From Immundisolibacter sp049322795 (GTDB lineage Bacteria > Pseudomonadota > Gammaproteobacteria > Immundisolibacterales > Immundisolibacteraceae): a DNA stretch of 64,000 nt. The stretch spans positions 62,001 through 126,000 of the forward strand of contig JBMOQH010000007.1 of NCBI GenBank assembly GCA_049322795.1, in the 5' to 3' direction. The first letter of the stretch is position 1. The number at the start of each line of letters is the position of its first letter. The position numbers and the translations under genes are program-made. The notes beneath the pieces were generated by a model, which was given only the letters and a program-made list of their open reading frames with translations, was not told the DNA's origin and did not search any database. This document shows, in pieces, positions 51,600 to 60,037 of this stretch.

Positions 51600-52061
51600 T
51601 CAGCGCCCGCGCCGGGCGGAAATCACCCGCGTATTCACGCCGGCGAAATGCAGCCCGCCGAACAGGCGCGCGTGCTCGATCTTGACGCAGCGGTCCATCA
51701 CCGAAGCGAGCCCCGCCGCGCGCGCCAGGGCGTCGGCTTCGTGGTTCGTCACGCCGAGCTGCTGCCACAGGCACTTGGCGCCGATGGCAATCGCCTGCTC
51801 GGCAATCGGCAGCACGTCTTCGCTGCGGCGGAACACGTCCACCAGGTCCACCGGGTGCGGGATGTCCGTGAGGCTCGGGTAGCAGCGCTCGCCGAGCACC
51901 TCGTCGTAGCGCGGATTCACCGGCACGATGCGGTAACCGTGCGCCTGCATGTACTTGGCGGCGAAGTAGCTCGGCCGGTGCCATTCGGCCGACAGCCCGA
52001 CCACCGCGAGGGTACGGCAGTCGGTCAGGATGCGGCGCAGCGTGGGTGCGTCGGTGCTCAT
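51600..52061 (-). CDS. CoA-binding (YccU-like) protein
   Basis: This 153-residue Rossmann-type protein of the CoA-binding family related to E. coli YccU has RTLAVVGLSAEWHRPSYFAA, YRIVPVNPRYDEVLGERCYP, VDLVDVFRRSEDVLPIAEQA and CLWQQLGVTNHEADALARAA. These match the nucleotide-binding domain of succinyl-CoA synthetase-like proteins. The ATG at 52061 is used; upstream extension is spurious. It lies directly before metY and in many genomes accompanies it, so a link to sulfur amino acid metabolism is likely but its action is unknown. Confidence 0.88.
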   Translation of the reverse strand: MSTDAPTLRRILTDCRTLAVVGLSAEWHRPSYFAAKYMQAHGYRIVPVNPRYDEVLGERCYPSLTDIPHPVDLVDVFRRSEDVLPIAEQAIAIGAKCLWQQLGVTNHEADALARAAGLASVMDRCVKIEHARLFGGLHFAGVNTRVISARRGR

Positions 52062-52193
52062 TGGCGAAATGGTAGCAACCACCTGCCGCACGTAGCCAAG
52101 ACGCTTATGTAACGATTCTGTAACAAAGAAGCCGGTACGCTCGCTTCCTTTCCGACCTGGCACTGCCGCCGGGCCTAGCGCGAGAGCCTCACC

Positions 52194-52547
52194 ATGCAAC
52201 TTTCCGTAACCGCCCTCGACGGCGACCTCGTCCACGTGACGCTCACCGGACGCATGGATACGCTCGGCGCGGACAAAATCGCCCTGCCCTTCACGGCTGC
52301 CGTGGCTGCGCGCATGGCGCTGGTCGCGGTGGATCTGGAGCAGGTCGACTTCCTGGCGTCGGCCGGCCTTCGGCAATTTTTCGCCGGCGCACGCGCTCAG
52401 AAACAGCGTGGCGGCCACGTGGTGTTGGTGGCCCCGCAGCCGGACGTGCGCTCGGTGCTGATGGCCACCGGCGTACCGGCGATCATTCCCGTCTACGACA
52501 CCCTGCCAGAGGCCCTAGCCGCCCTGCGCGACCACGCGGCGCACTGA
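52194..52547 (+). CDS. STAS-domain anti-sigma factor antagonist
   Basis: This 117-residue STAS protein resembles SpoIIAA/RsbV. LVHVTLTGRMDTLGADKIAL opens the fold. The phosphorylation site is Ser56 in VDFLASAGLRQFF, and VVLVAPQPDVRSVLMATGVP completes it. It is expected to bind the serine kinase/anti-sigma partner encoded downstream when unphosphorylated. It is first in a four-gene plus-strand run. The divergent spacer to the CoA-binding gene (132 bp) holds its promoter. Confidence 0.9.
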   Translation: MQLSVTALDGDLVHVTLTGRMDTLGADKIALPFTAAVAARMALVAVDLEQVDFLASAGLRQFFAGARAQKQRGGHVVLVAPQPDVRSVLMATGVPAIIPVYDTLPEALAALRDHAAH

Positions 52548-52683
52548 GGCCAAGCGCCTGGCGGCCACAGGCGCCGGTTGGCCTGCCAGCGTCGCATATT
52601 GCAGGACTGCCACCGGAAACGTCCGGCGACGCTGCTAGACTCCCGGCAGTCCATAACCTGCCTCGCATCGAGGGTTAGCAGCG

Positions 52684-52959
52684 ATGAAGACGATGACGTC
52701 GGCAGAACGCGCCGGCGGCGTGGTCCAGATCAGCCTCACCGGCCGGATGGACATCCCGGGCGTAAAGGACATCGAGGCGCCCTTCACGATCGCGACTGAC
52801 GCCCAGGGCGCCTTTGGCTCGACAAGCCAGTCGCTTCTGGATTGTCTCGCCCCGGCCGCGCTGCGCCGGCGACGCGCGAACGCCACCGGGCGGCGGCAGC
52901 GGATTCCGCACCCCCACAGGCCGGACAACGTCTGCAAGGCAACGCGGCATGGAACCTGA
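52684..52959 (+). pseudogene. Truncated second STAS-domain gene
   Basis: The first 40 or so codons repeat the start of the neighbouring STAS gene: VVQISLTGRMDIPGVKDIEAPFT against LVHVTLTGRMDTLGADKIALPFT, shown here only as the aligned region. After about residue 42 the frame loses all STAS features, including the phosphorylatable Ser, and becomes Arg-rich. A different frame shows a short APPQAGQRLQ-like stretch reminiscent of the STAS APQPDVRSVL, as if deletions had shifted the frame. It overlaps the next gene by 11 bases. Most likely a decayed tandem duplicate; a new short protein cannot be excluded. Confidence 0.6.
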
Positions 52960-53416
52960 AACGCACGGGGAGTCAGGCAAACCGGCTCTGCCGTCGCGCG
53001 CACCCGGCGCCCGGCGCTGCACGCTGCGGGCCGAGTACTCGTCCCTCGCGGAACTCGCCGATTGGTGCGCAGAGATGGCTGGCATCTACCGCCTGAGCCG
53101 CGAGTGCGCCAATGCCGTGGACCTGTGCCTGTCCGAGCTGGTCACGAACGTGATCGACTACGCGTACGCGGCGGACGGCGCAAGTCCCATCCTGGTCGAC
53201 GCCAACCTCTACGAGGGCCAGTTCGAAATCACCCTCTGGGACGCCGGGCCGCCGTTCAACCCGCTCGATCATGCCCCGCCACCGGCGGTGACCGATCTCG
53301 CCGAGGTGCGCATCGGGGGCCTCGGTATCGATCTGGTGCGCAAGTTCACCAGCACGGTCGGCTACGCCCGCGTGGGCGCCTGGAACCGGCTGCGTTTCAC
53401 ACCGATTGCCCAGTGA
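52949..53416 (+). CDS. Anti-sigma regulatory serine kinase (RsbW-like)
   Basis: This 155-residue GHKL ATPase of the HATPase_c_2 type has its N box in LCLSELVTNVIDYAYA with Glu63 and Asn67, G1 at LWDAGPPFNPLDHAPPP, and G2 at IGGLGIDLVRKF. Such proteins phosphorylate the STAS partner and hold a sigma factor or other effector. The N-terminal 22 residues are poorly conserved and the ATG overlaps the truncated STAS gene. It is four bases from the PP2C regulator. No sigma factor gene is adjacent. Confidence 0.85.
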   Translation: MEPETHGESGKPALPSRAPGARRCTLRAEYSSLAELADWCAEMAGIYRLSRECANAVDLCLSELVTNVIDYAYAADGASPILVDANLYEGQFEITLWDAGPPFNPLDHAPPPAVTDLAEVRIGGLGIDLVRKFTSTVGYARVGAWNRLRFTPIAQ

Positions 53417-53420
53417 GCCG

Positions 53421-54626
53421 ATGACCGGGCCCGGCGTCAACGGCAATCCGGCGGGATTCGCGCGTCAGCGCGTGCTGGTGGTCGACGACAACCCGCTCAA
53501 CTGCGACCTGCTGGTGCGCCGCCTGAGCCGCATGGGCCTGGAACTGATCGACGTCGCCAACGACGGCGACGAGGCGCTGGACCGCCTGCGGGCGGAACCC
53601 TACGACCTGGTGCTGCTGGACGTGATGATGCCGGGCCGCGATGGCCACGGCGTGCTCGCCGCCCTGCGCGAGGAAGGCCAGTTGCCGCAGCTGCCGGTGC
53701 TGATGGTGTCCGCCGCCGACGAGATGGCAGGCGTGGTGCGCTGCATCGAAATGGGCGCGCAGGACTACCTCACCAAGCCGATCAACGCGCCGCTGCTGGA
53801 AGCGCGTGTACGCAGCACGATCGAGCGCTCGCTGCTGCGCGACCGCGTCGCCGAGCAGCTGGAGCGTACGCGCCGCGACCTGCTCGCGGCGCGGCGTCTG
53901 CAGCTCGCCATGGTGCCGCCGGACCACCACCAGCCGGGCGAGCATGGCGCGCTGCGCGTAGCCACACGTCTGGCGCCGGCGCGCGAGATCGGCGGCGATC
54001 TGATCGACCACTTCACGCTCGGCGATGGCCATTACCTGCTGGCGCTGGGCGATGTTTCAGGCAAGGGCGCCGAAGCGGCGCTGTGCATGGCGCGCACGGT
54101 GAGCCTGCTGCGCGCGCTCGGCCGCCAGCACTGGCAGACGCTGGCGGATCCCGAGCAAGCGGTGGCCGCCATCGTGGCCGACACCAACGAGGCCCTGTGC
54201 GAGGGCAACGACAGCGCCCTGTTCGTGACGCTGTTCGTCGCCATCGCGGACCTTGGCACCGGGCGGCTCAGCTATGCCTGCGCCGGCCATCCGCCGCCTT
54301 ACCTGTGTGCCGATGGAGCCGTGCGGGCGCTGGCCGTTGCGCCGGGTCTGCCGGTTGGCGTCATCCCGGGATTTCGCCCGGCCGTCGAGACGGTCGACGT
54401 ACCGCAAGGTGCCTGTCTGCTGGCCTTCTCGGACGGCGTGACCGAAGCAATGAACGCCGACGGCGAGCTGCTCGGCCACGGGCGGCTGGAAGACTTTCTG
54501 AGCGCCTGCACCGACCTGTCGCCCGCCGGCGTTCTGGCGGCGGTCAGCGCCGGCATCGACGCGTTCGTCGTGGACGCCGAGCAGGCGGACGACATCGCCA
54601 TGCTGGCCTGGGCGGCTAGCGGCTGA
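53421..54626 (+). CDS. Receiver-domain PP2C (SpoIIE/RsbU-type) phosphatase
   Basis: This 401-residue response regulator has a serine phosphatase output. The receiver domain spans about 16-130, with acidic VVDDN and the phosphorylatable Asp67 in LVLLDVMMPGRDG. A coiled helix linker (about 135-165) leads to the SpoIIE-type PP2C domain: LAPAREIGGDLIDHFTL, YLLALGDVSGKGAEAALCMA, ACAGHPPPYLC and LLAFSDGVTEAMN, with the metal-binding Asp residues. It should dephosphorylate the STAS protein in response to an unknown histidine kinase. ATG at 53421 is preferred to an upstream TTG. Confidence 0.92.
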   Translation: MTGPGVNGNPAGFARQRVLVVDDNPLNCDLLVRRLSRMGLELIDVANDGDEALDRLRAEPYDLVLLDVMMPGRDGHGVLAALREEGQLPQLPVLMVSAADEMAGVVRCIEMGAQDYLTKPINAPLLEARVRSTIERSLLRDRVAEQLERTRRDLLAARRLQLAMVPPDHHQPGEHGALRVATRLAPAREIGGDLIDHFTLGDGHYLLALGDVSGKGAEAALCMARTVSLLRALGRQHWQTLADPEQAVAAIVADTNEALCEGNDSALFVTLFVAIADLGTGRLSYACAGHPPPYLCADGAVRALAVAPGLPVGVIPGFRPAVETVDVPQGACLLAFSDGVTEAMNADGELLGHGRLEDFLSACTDLSPAGVLAAVSAGIDAFVVDAEQADDIAMLAWAASG

Positions 54627-54653
54627 AACCCGGCCTGACGCCGTGGCCGCGCC

Positions 54654-56342
54654 TCAGGCGTCGTAGCTGCGCAGCATCCGCCCCGGCCGCACGCCCTCGC
54701 GGTAGGCGCCGTTCTCGAACAGCACCCGGCCGGCGACGATGGTGGCGCGCACGCCGATCGAGCGCGTGACGAAGCGCCGCCCGCCGCCCGGCAGGTCGTG
54801 CGCCCACTCCTTGTCGCCGCAGGCCACGGTGTCCGGGTCGAAGATGACGAGATCCGCCGCCTTGCCGACCGCCAGCACGCCGCGGTCGATGCCGAAGAAC
54901 TGCGCCGGGATCGAGGTGAGCTTGCGCACACCCTGCTCCAGCGTGAGCGCGCCCGTCTCGCGCACCCAGCGTTGCAGCAAATGCGTGCTGTAGCCCGCGT
55001 CGCACAGCATGTCGAGATGCGCGCCGGCATCGGAAAGACCGACCAGCAGACGATCGTCCTGCACGAGAGGCGTGGTGTCGGCGGCGTCGTAGTTGAGCGC
55101 CACCAGGTCGAAGGTGGTGCGCAACTCGTCCTCGACGGCGATCTCGACCAGCAGGTCCATCGGATCGCGGCCGCTGGCGTCGGCGAGCTCACGCAGGCTG
55201 CGACCGCTTTTGGCAATGCCCCGCGCCTGTTCGCTCGCGCCGTCGAGCACGGTGAAGCGGCTCCACATGTCGCGCCCGAAGGCCGGGATGTTCTTCAGAT
55301 CATCCCGGAACGACTGCCGGAACCGGGGGTCGGCGTACGTGGCGAGCTTCTCGTCGCGCGAGAGGCGCATCACCGGCTGCCAGCTCGGGAACACGCCCAG
55401 GATGTAGGGATTGGCGAGATTGAGCTGAAAGCGCAGCGGCCGGCAGGTGGTTTGCGGCACCGCCATGTCCCAGCCGGTGATGTCCGCCACCGCGGCCATG
55501 CGCTCCTCGTAGGAATGCGGCTGTTCGGCGGCGTTGACCACGGCCAGCCAGGTCACCGGCCGCGTGCTCTCGCGCACCAGCATCTGCAGGAAATCGTGCT
55601 CCTCGTGGCTGACCACGCCGCCGAGCTTGAGCGTGAGCTCCACGTTGCCGCGCTTGAGGCCGCGCAGCACGCCGCACAGGGCGCGGTGCTCGTCGAGGCT
55701 GGCGTTGCGACACGCCACTGGCTTGCCGAGATACCCGACGTGCACGCCCTCGCGGGTGGTCGAGTAACCGAACGCGCCCGCCTCCATGGCGCCGGCGAAG
55801 GCGCGCGTCATGGCGGCGATCTCGTCCGGATTCGCCGCGCGTTCGAGCGAGGCGTCGCCCATCGCGTAGTGCCGCAGCGGCGTCATGGCCACCAGCGGCG
55901 CCACGTTGATGCCCAGCCCCCGCCGGTCGAGCGCGTCCATGTACTCGCCGAAGTGCTCCCACTGCCAGTCGATGCCGGCGCGCATCACGTCGAGCGGAAT
56001 GCCCTCGACGTTCACCAGATCGCCCATCAGGAACTCGCGCATGTCGGCGCGCACCGGCGCCGCGCCGACCCCGCAGTTGCCCATCACGGCGGTGGTCACG
56101 CCGTGCTCGGCCGAGGGCGTGAGCAGCGCGTCCCAGGCGATTTGCGCGTCGAAGTGCGTGTGCGGGTCGACGAAACCCGGCGCCACCACCTGCCCCCGAG
56201 CGTCGATGCGCTCGACCGCCTCGCCGGCAGGCACCTGCCCCAGGGCGACGATGCGCCCGCCCCTGGCCGCCACACTGCCGGTGTAGGCCGGCGCGCCGGT
56301 GCCGTCGACGATGCGGGCGTTCTCGATCAACAGGTCATACAT
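54654..56342 (-). CDS. N-acyl-D-amino-acid deacylase-family amidohydrolase
   Basis: This 562-residue metal-dependent amidohydrolase of the COG3653 family opens YDLLIENARIVDGTGAPAYT and has the first metal ligands in VVAPGFVDPHTHFDAQI. It has TAVMGNCGVGAAPVR, GGVVSHEEHD and LLVGLSDAGAHLDMLCDAGY, and ends with the short beta domain DLVIFDPDTVACGDKEW. Relatives remove acyl groups from D-amino acids, or act on other N-acyl or dihydropyrimidine-like amides. It is last in the catabolic cluster, separated from the Rieske beta gene by a REP-like pair. The real substrate in this cluster is unknown. Confidence 0.88.
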   Translation of the reverse strand: MYDLLIENARIVDGTGAPAYTGSVAARGGRIVALGQVPAGEAVERIDARGQVVAPGFVDPHTHFDAQIAWDALLTPSAEHGVTTAVMGNCGVGAAPVRADMREFLMGDLVNVEGIPLDVMRAGIDWQWEHFGEYMDALDRRGLGINVAPLVAMTPLRHYAMGDASLERAANPDEIAAMTRAFAGAMEAGAFGYSTTREGVHVGYLGKPVACRNASLDEHRALCGVLRGLKRGNVELTLKLGGVVSHEEHDFLQMLVRESTRPVTWLAVVNAAEQPHSYEERMAAVADITGWDMAVPQTTCRPLRFQLNLANPYILGVFPSWQPVMRLSRDEKLATYADPRFRQSFRDDLKNIPAFGRDMWSRFTVLDGASEQARGIAKSGRSLRELADASGRDPMDLLVEIAVEDELRTTFDLVALNYDAADTTPLVQDDRLLVGLSDAGAHLDMLCDAGYSTHLLQRWVRETGALTLEQGVRKLTSIPAQFFGIDRGVLAVGKAADLVIFDPDTVACGDKEWAHDLPGGGRRFVTRSIGVRATIVAGRVLFENGAYREGVRPGRMLRSYDA

Positions 56343-56374
56343 GGCTTGGCACTCCCCCGGAAGGGTTTGGGTGA

Positions 56375-56444
56375 TGTGGGAGCGGCGCCCTCGCCGCGAA
56401 CCGTCGGGGGCACTCACCTTCGGCCCGAGGGCGGGCCTCCCACA
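56375..56444. repeat. REP-like facing pair, copy 2
   Basis: GTGGGAGCGGCGCCCTCGCC on the plus strand faces TGTGTGGGAGGCCCGCCCTC on the minus strand, with CGGCCCGA and CCGCGAA flanking the centre. It is the inverted twin of the pair at 5935-6002. It sits within the minus-strand catabolic operon between the Rieske beta subunit and the amidohydrolase and may modulate expression between them. Confidence 0.75.
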
Positions 56445-56455
56445 CGACTGCGGAC

Positions 56456-56950
56456 TCAGACGTGGTACAGGTCGAGCACGGTCGGGACGAAGTCGTTCAT
56501 CAGCGTGATGCGCTTGCCGGCGATGCGCCAGCCATCGCCGTCGGCCACCAGCCGGTGCTCGTACAGGCCAAAGAAGGCGCCGGTCTGTTTCTGGCGGAAG
56601 TAGTCGACACGGAAGGACGACGCCAGCGTCATGCGGCCCGGCGCGTGGTCCAGCAGCAGGATGTTGCTGACCTGATGGCAGGTGCGCGGCAGCGGCACCG
56701 AGGCCGGCGAGGCGCCGGACACGAAGCGCTCCACCCGTTCCAGCAGCCGTCCGCGGCCGACCAAGTACAGCAGCGAGATTTCGCTCTGCGGGTCGGTGAT
56801 CTGGGCGTGCTCGCCGACCCAGGACGGCGCCCACAGCACGCAGTCCTCCGCGTACAGCGCCAGCCAGTCCTGCCACTGCTGGCGGTCGAGGTAGTAGCCC
56901 TCGCGGTACAGCAGCTCGCTGCCCGCGGCCAGCAGCTCGGCCCGGCTCAC
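56456..56950 (-). CDS. Ring-hydroxylating oxygenase beta subunit (second set)
   Basis: This 164-residue protein of the NTF2-fold beta subunit family has LLYREGYYLDRQQWQDWLAL, YAEDCVLWAPSWVGEH, the TCHQVSNILLLDH strand, FRVDYFRQKQTGAFFGLYEH and WRIAGKRITLMND. This is closer to classical dioxygenase beta subunits than the first set. The start is GTG at 56950, overlapping the alpha stop by four bases. It follows its alpha partner, as is usual. Confidence 0.88.
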   Translation of the reverse strand: MSRAELLAAGSELLYREGYYLDRQQWQDWLALYAEDCVLWAPSWVGEHAQITDPQSEISLLYLVGRGRLLERVERFVSGASPASVPLPRTCHQVSNILLLDHAPGRMTLASSFRVDYFRQKQTGAFFGLYEHRLVADGDGWRIAGKRITLMNDFVPTVLDLYHV

Positions 56951-58323
56951 CGTGCCACCCCGGTCGCCTCGGCCTGCCCGCGCTGCATCTGCTCCAGCCA
57001 GCCCTGGTAGACGCCCAGGTACACCGCCTCGCCCTGGATGCCAATGTTGCCGCTGATCGAGTGCAGGGGTTCGATGCCGACCGTGCGCGCCGCGTCATCC
57101 GGCCCGTCGCGCAGCAGCGCAAGACCCCGGTGGTAGCCCTGGTTCCACTCGACGCTGCGCGCCTGATCGCCGAGCTGACAGCGCTCGTAGATCACCGTGT
57201 CGTCGGGCGTCGCCACGCCGGTGGCGCTGAAGAAATCCTCGTACTGGCGGATGCGCAATGCGCGCGCCGCCGCCGGCTCGCCCTTGGGCGCCAGACAGAA
57301 GGCGTACACCTCGGTCTTGTCCACCGACACCGGGCGCAGCAGGCGCATCTGGAAGGTGGCGCTCTCCACCAGCAGGATGTTGGGGAAGATGGCCACCACC
57401 CGGCCGCTGACCATCATGTCGGCCTTGGCCTCGCCGAAGCGCTCGGCCATCTGCTGCCACAGCGCGTAGGACGGCCGGTCTTCGCGATTGCCGGCGCCGC
57501 GCAGCCACATGCCGCCGTGGCCGTGCGGGAAGGTGTAGTACGACACCTGCGCATCCGCGTTGATGAAGCTGTTCAGGTCCACCGAGCGGTTGGCGTCCCT
57601 GCCCGCGCGCTTGACGCGGTTCATGACCATGGTGCCGAAGCTCGCGTGCAGGGTCTTGGCGTGATAGATGTCGAGACAGTTCTCGAACACCATCTTCCAG
57701 TTGCCGCCGTAGGTGAAATTGGCGTCGCCGCGGACGACTTCGAGCCCCTGCGGCGACTGGTCGACCCAGGAGTCGATGAACACCGCGGCGCTGCCCAGAT
57801 ACTCCCGCAGCGGCATCACGTCCGGATTCAGACTGGCGAAGTAGAAGCCGCGGTATTCCTCCAGCCGGGCCACCTGCGGCAGGTCGTGGCTCAGGCTCCG
57901 GAACGCGTCCGTGTAGCCGCCGGCCGCCTCGTCGGCCACCTGCAGACACTTGCCGGTGCTGTCGAACATCCAGCCGTGGTATGGACACTTGTGGCGCTGC
58001 GTGTTGCCGGCCTGGGTGGTGGCCACCGCCGCACCGCGGTGCGCGCAGTGGTTCAGCAGGGCGCGCACCTGCCCATCGCCGCCGCGCTGCAGGATGATCG
58101 GCGTGCGGCCGACCACGCCGGTGATGAAATCGTGCGGCTGCGGAAGCTGCGCCGCATGACCCACGAACACCCACGAGCGCTCGTAGATGTAGCGCATCTC
58201 GAGCTCGAACAGCTCCGGGTCACGGAACAGGTCCAGATGCATGCGCAGCACACCCTCCTCGGGCCGGGCATCGACGTAGCGGGAAAAGTCCCGCAGCGGC
58301 CATTCGCGAACACGCGCGTCCAT
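56947..58323 (-). CDS. Rieske ring-hydroxylating oxygenase, alpha subunit (second set)
   Basis: This 458-residue catalytic subunit has its Rieske ligands at C93-x-H95 and C113-x-x-H116 (CAHRGAAV, CPYHGW). The mononuclear iron ligands are D218-x-x-H221-x4-H226 in ENCLDIYHAKTLH. ATG at 58323 with GGAG upstream is preferred over an in-frame ATG 39 bases earlier. It sits between DUF1329 and its beta subunit in a minus-strand cluster that also has an LLM monooxygenase and a hydrolase. No dedicated ferredoxin or reductase is present. Relatives attack aromatic acids, polycyclics or terpenoid-like rings; the actual substrate is unknown. Confidence 0.91.
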   Translation of the reverse strand: MDARVREWPLRDFSRYVDARPEEGVLRMHLDLFRDPELFELEMRYIYERSWVFVGHAAQLPQPHDFITGVVGRTPIILQRGGDGQVRALLNHCAHRGAAVATTQAGNTQRHKCPYHGWMFDSTGKCLQVADEAAGGYTDAFRSLSHDLPQVARLEEYRGFYFASLNPDVMPLREYLGSAAVFIDSWVDQSPQGLEVVRGDANFTYGGNWKMVFENCLDIYHAKTLHASFGTMVMNRVKRAGRDANRSVDLNSFINADAQVSYYTFPHGHGGMWLRGAGNREDRPSYALWQQMAERFGEAKADMMVSGRVVAIFPNILLVESATFQMRLLRPVSVDKTEVYAFCLAPKGEPAAARALRIRQYEDFFSATGVATPDDTVIYERCQLGDQARSVEWNQGYHRGLALLRDGPDDAARTVGIEPLHSISGNIGIQGEAVYLGVYQGWLEQMQRGQAEATGVAR

Positions 58324-58442
58324 TTGTTTCTCCTCGATTATTGCTGTTTCGAATCCAGCCATGCCGCCGGAGAGGTTCTGTCGCCTCTCCGGCGGCTTTG
58401 CGGATTTGGCGTTTCCCGCCTATGCCCGCCTGCCCCTTGGAG

Positions 58443-59888
58443 TCAGCGAATCCCGTATTTGCGCAAACCGGCCGGGGAATAAATGGCTTGGTCGGGCGGG
58501 TTCACGAAATCCGGCGGACCACCACCCCGCGTGGCGCCGACGTTGAAGAAGGCATTCGCCGATGACTGCCGACCGTTGATGACGTCCATGTGGTTGTCAC
58601 CCCAGAAGCTCAGCATCGGCACTTCATAGAACTGCAGCAGGTAGCCCTGCGAAACGCGCCAGAGCTGATCCTTCTGGTCGTACATCTCCGCGCCGGCGCC
58701 GGCCCAGCTGTCCTCGTCGTAGTAGACGGCCCGATGCGGCGACAGGTGTCGGAACTTCGGCTTCAGGCGCATCTCGATGACCCAGACGCGGTGCAGTTCA
58801 TAGCGGATCGGCTCCGGGTTCAAATGTCCGGCCATGACCAGTTTCTTGAAATCGCCGTTCTCGGGTGCCGCCAATCGATAGCTGTTGTAGGGAATGAACA
58901 CCTCCTTGCGAACCGGTTCGGAATACTCGTACCACTCCTCGTCACCGGTCATCCCATACATGGTGGTGGAATCGGCGGTCCGCAGACCGTCCGAGCCCGT
59001 GCTGGGGCTGTCGTAAAAGCCGATTTCCGGCGCCTTGCGCACGCGCCGCTGTCCGGGGACGTACAAATAGGCGTCGAAGTCCTGGGACGTGAAGTAATTG
59101 CAACCGGCGTACATGGAGCCAGCCTGACGGGGCGGTTCTATCATTTCCGACGAGCGGCACCACATGGCGCCGCCGTTGCGGGTGAACAACGGATCCTTGG
59201 ATTTCTCTTCCGGTGTCATGTACTGGAACAGCAGCGACCGTTCGATCGCCGTCGTCTCGGCGAAGCTGCCGTCAGCGAAGGCATTGAACGCATAACCGCG
59301 CCACACGTACGACTTGCCGAAGAAATACATGCCGTGGTTGTAGACCGCCTCGGCGCCGTTGTTGGGGATCGGAAACGCCACACCGGGGCGGTAGGTGCTC
59401 GTATCGAGACAGCGATACTCCCGATCCGGTCCCGGCGGCGGGTCGCAGAATCGCGTTTTACTGGCGTTCCACACGGAATTTTCGTAATGCCATTGCGGCA
59501 CCGCGGCGCTGCGATGCGTCGGATAGACGTTCATGTAAAACGTCTGTGGATACTTCTTCAACAGCGCGATCGTGCCGGGCAACAGGCGATCGGCATATTG
59601 CCGATAGTTCTGGGCGTTGATGGTGAATAGCGGCTTGTCATCCGCATAGGGATCGATATACCAGTCCCCTTGCTTGTAACCGGCCGGCGGGGTCGCAATA
59701 CCGCCCTCCCAGGCCGGAATCGAGCCATCGGCGTTGCCGGCGCGAATGGCGCCCATCGGCGTCAGCCGCGTACCGGTGAGGCCGATCTCGGCGGCTTTCT
59801 CCGGGGATACCACCGCCGTGGCCGCTGTACTGACCGTAATCAGCAGTCCGCCCGTCAACACACGTATTGCACGTCTTGTCGTATCCAC
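58443..59888 (-). CDS. DUF1329-family envelope protein
   Basis: This 481-residue secreted protein of the DUF1329 family is related to lipoprotein-sorting LolA/LolB-like folds. The start is GTG at 59888, which has a strong GGAGGA eight bases upstream; the longer frame begins with a lysine/arginine-rich run and is less likely. A signal peptide covers about residues 1-25 (VLTGGLLITVSTAATA). Family segments include GLTGTRLTPMGAIRAGNADG, NYRQYADRLLPGTIALLKKY and YMNVYPTHRSAAVP. Such proteins recur beside genes for degradation of hydrophobic compounds and may move substrate or lipid across the envelope; this is inference. Confidence 0.87.
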   Translation of the reverse strand: MDTTRRAIRVLTGGLLITVSTAATAVVSPEKAAEIGLTGTRLTPMGAIRAGNADGSIPAWEGGIATPPAGYKQGDWYIDPYADDKPLFTINAQNYRQYADRLLPGTIALLKKYPQTFYMNVYPTHRSAAVPQWHYENSVWNASKTRFCDPPPGPDREYRCLDTSTYRPGVAFPIPNNGAEAVYNHGMYFFGKSYVWRGYAFNAFADGSFAETTAIERSLLFQYMTPEEKSKDPLFTRNGGAMWCRSSEMIEPPRQAGSMYAGCNYFTSQDFDAYLYVPGQRRVRKAPEIGFYDSPSTGSDGLRTADSTTMYGMTGDEEWYEYSEPVRKEVFIPYNSYRLAAPENGDFKKLVMAGHLNPEPIRYELHRVWVIEMRLKPKFRHLSPHRAVYYDEDSWAGAGAEMYDQKDQLWRVSQGYLLQFYEVPMLSFWGDNHMDVINGRQSSANAFFNVGATRGGGPPDFVNPPDQAIYSPAGLRKYGIR

Positions 59889-60037
59889 TGCGTTTTTCCT
59901 CCTCTTTTTGGTGTGCCGTTTTTCGATCAAGTGGGCTTCGACGCTACGGTTTTCTGCATCGGTGTCGGTGTTCCTGGCCGCGCCCCGCCGGAGGTCTCGG
60001 CATCAACAGGTAGGCGGCGCGCTACCGCTCGTCCGCA

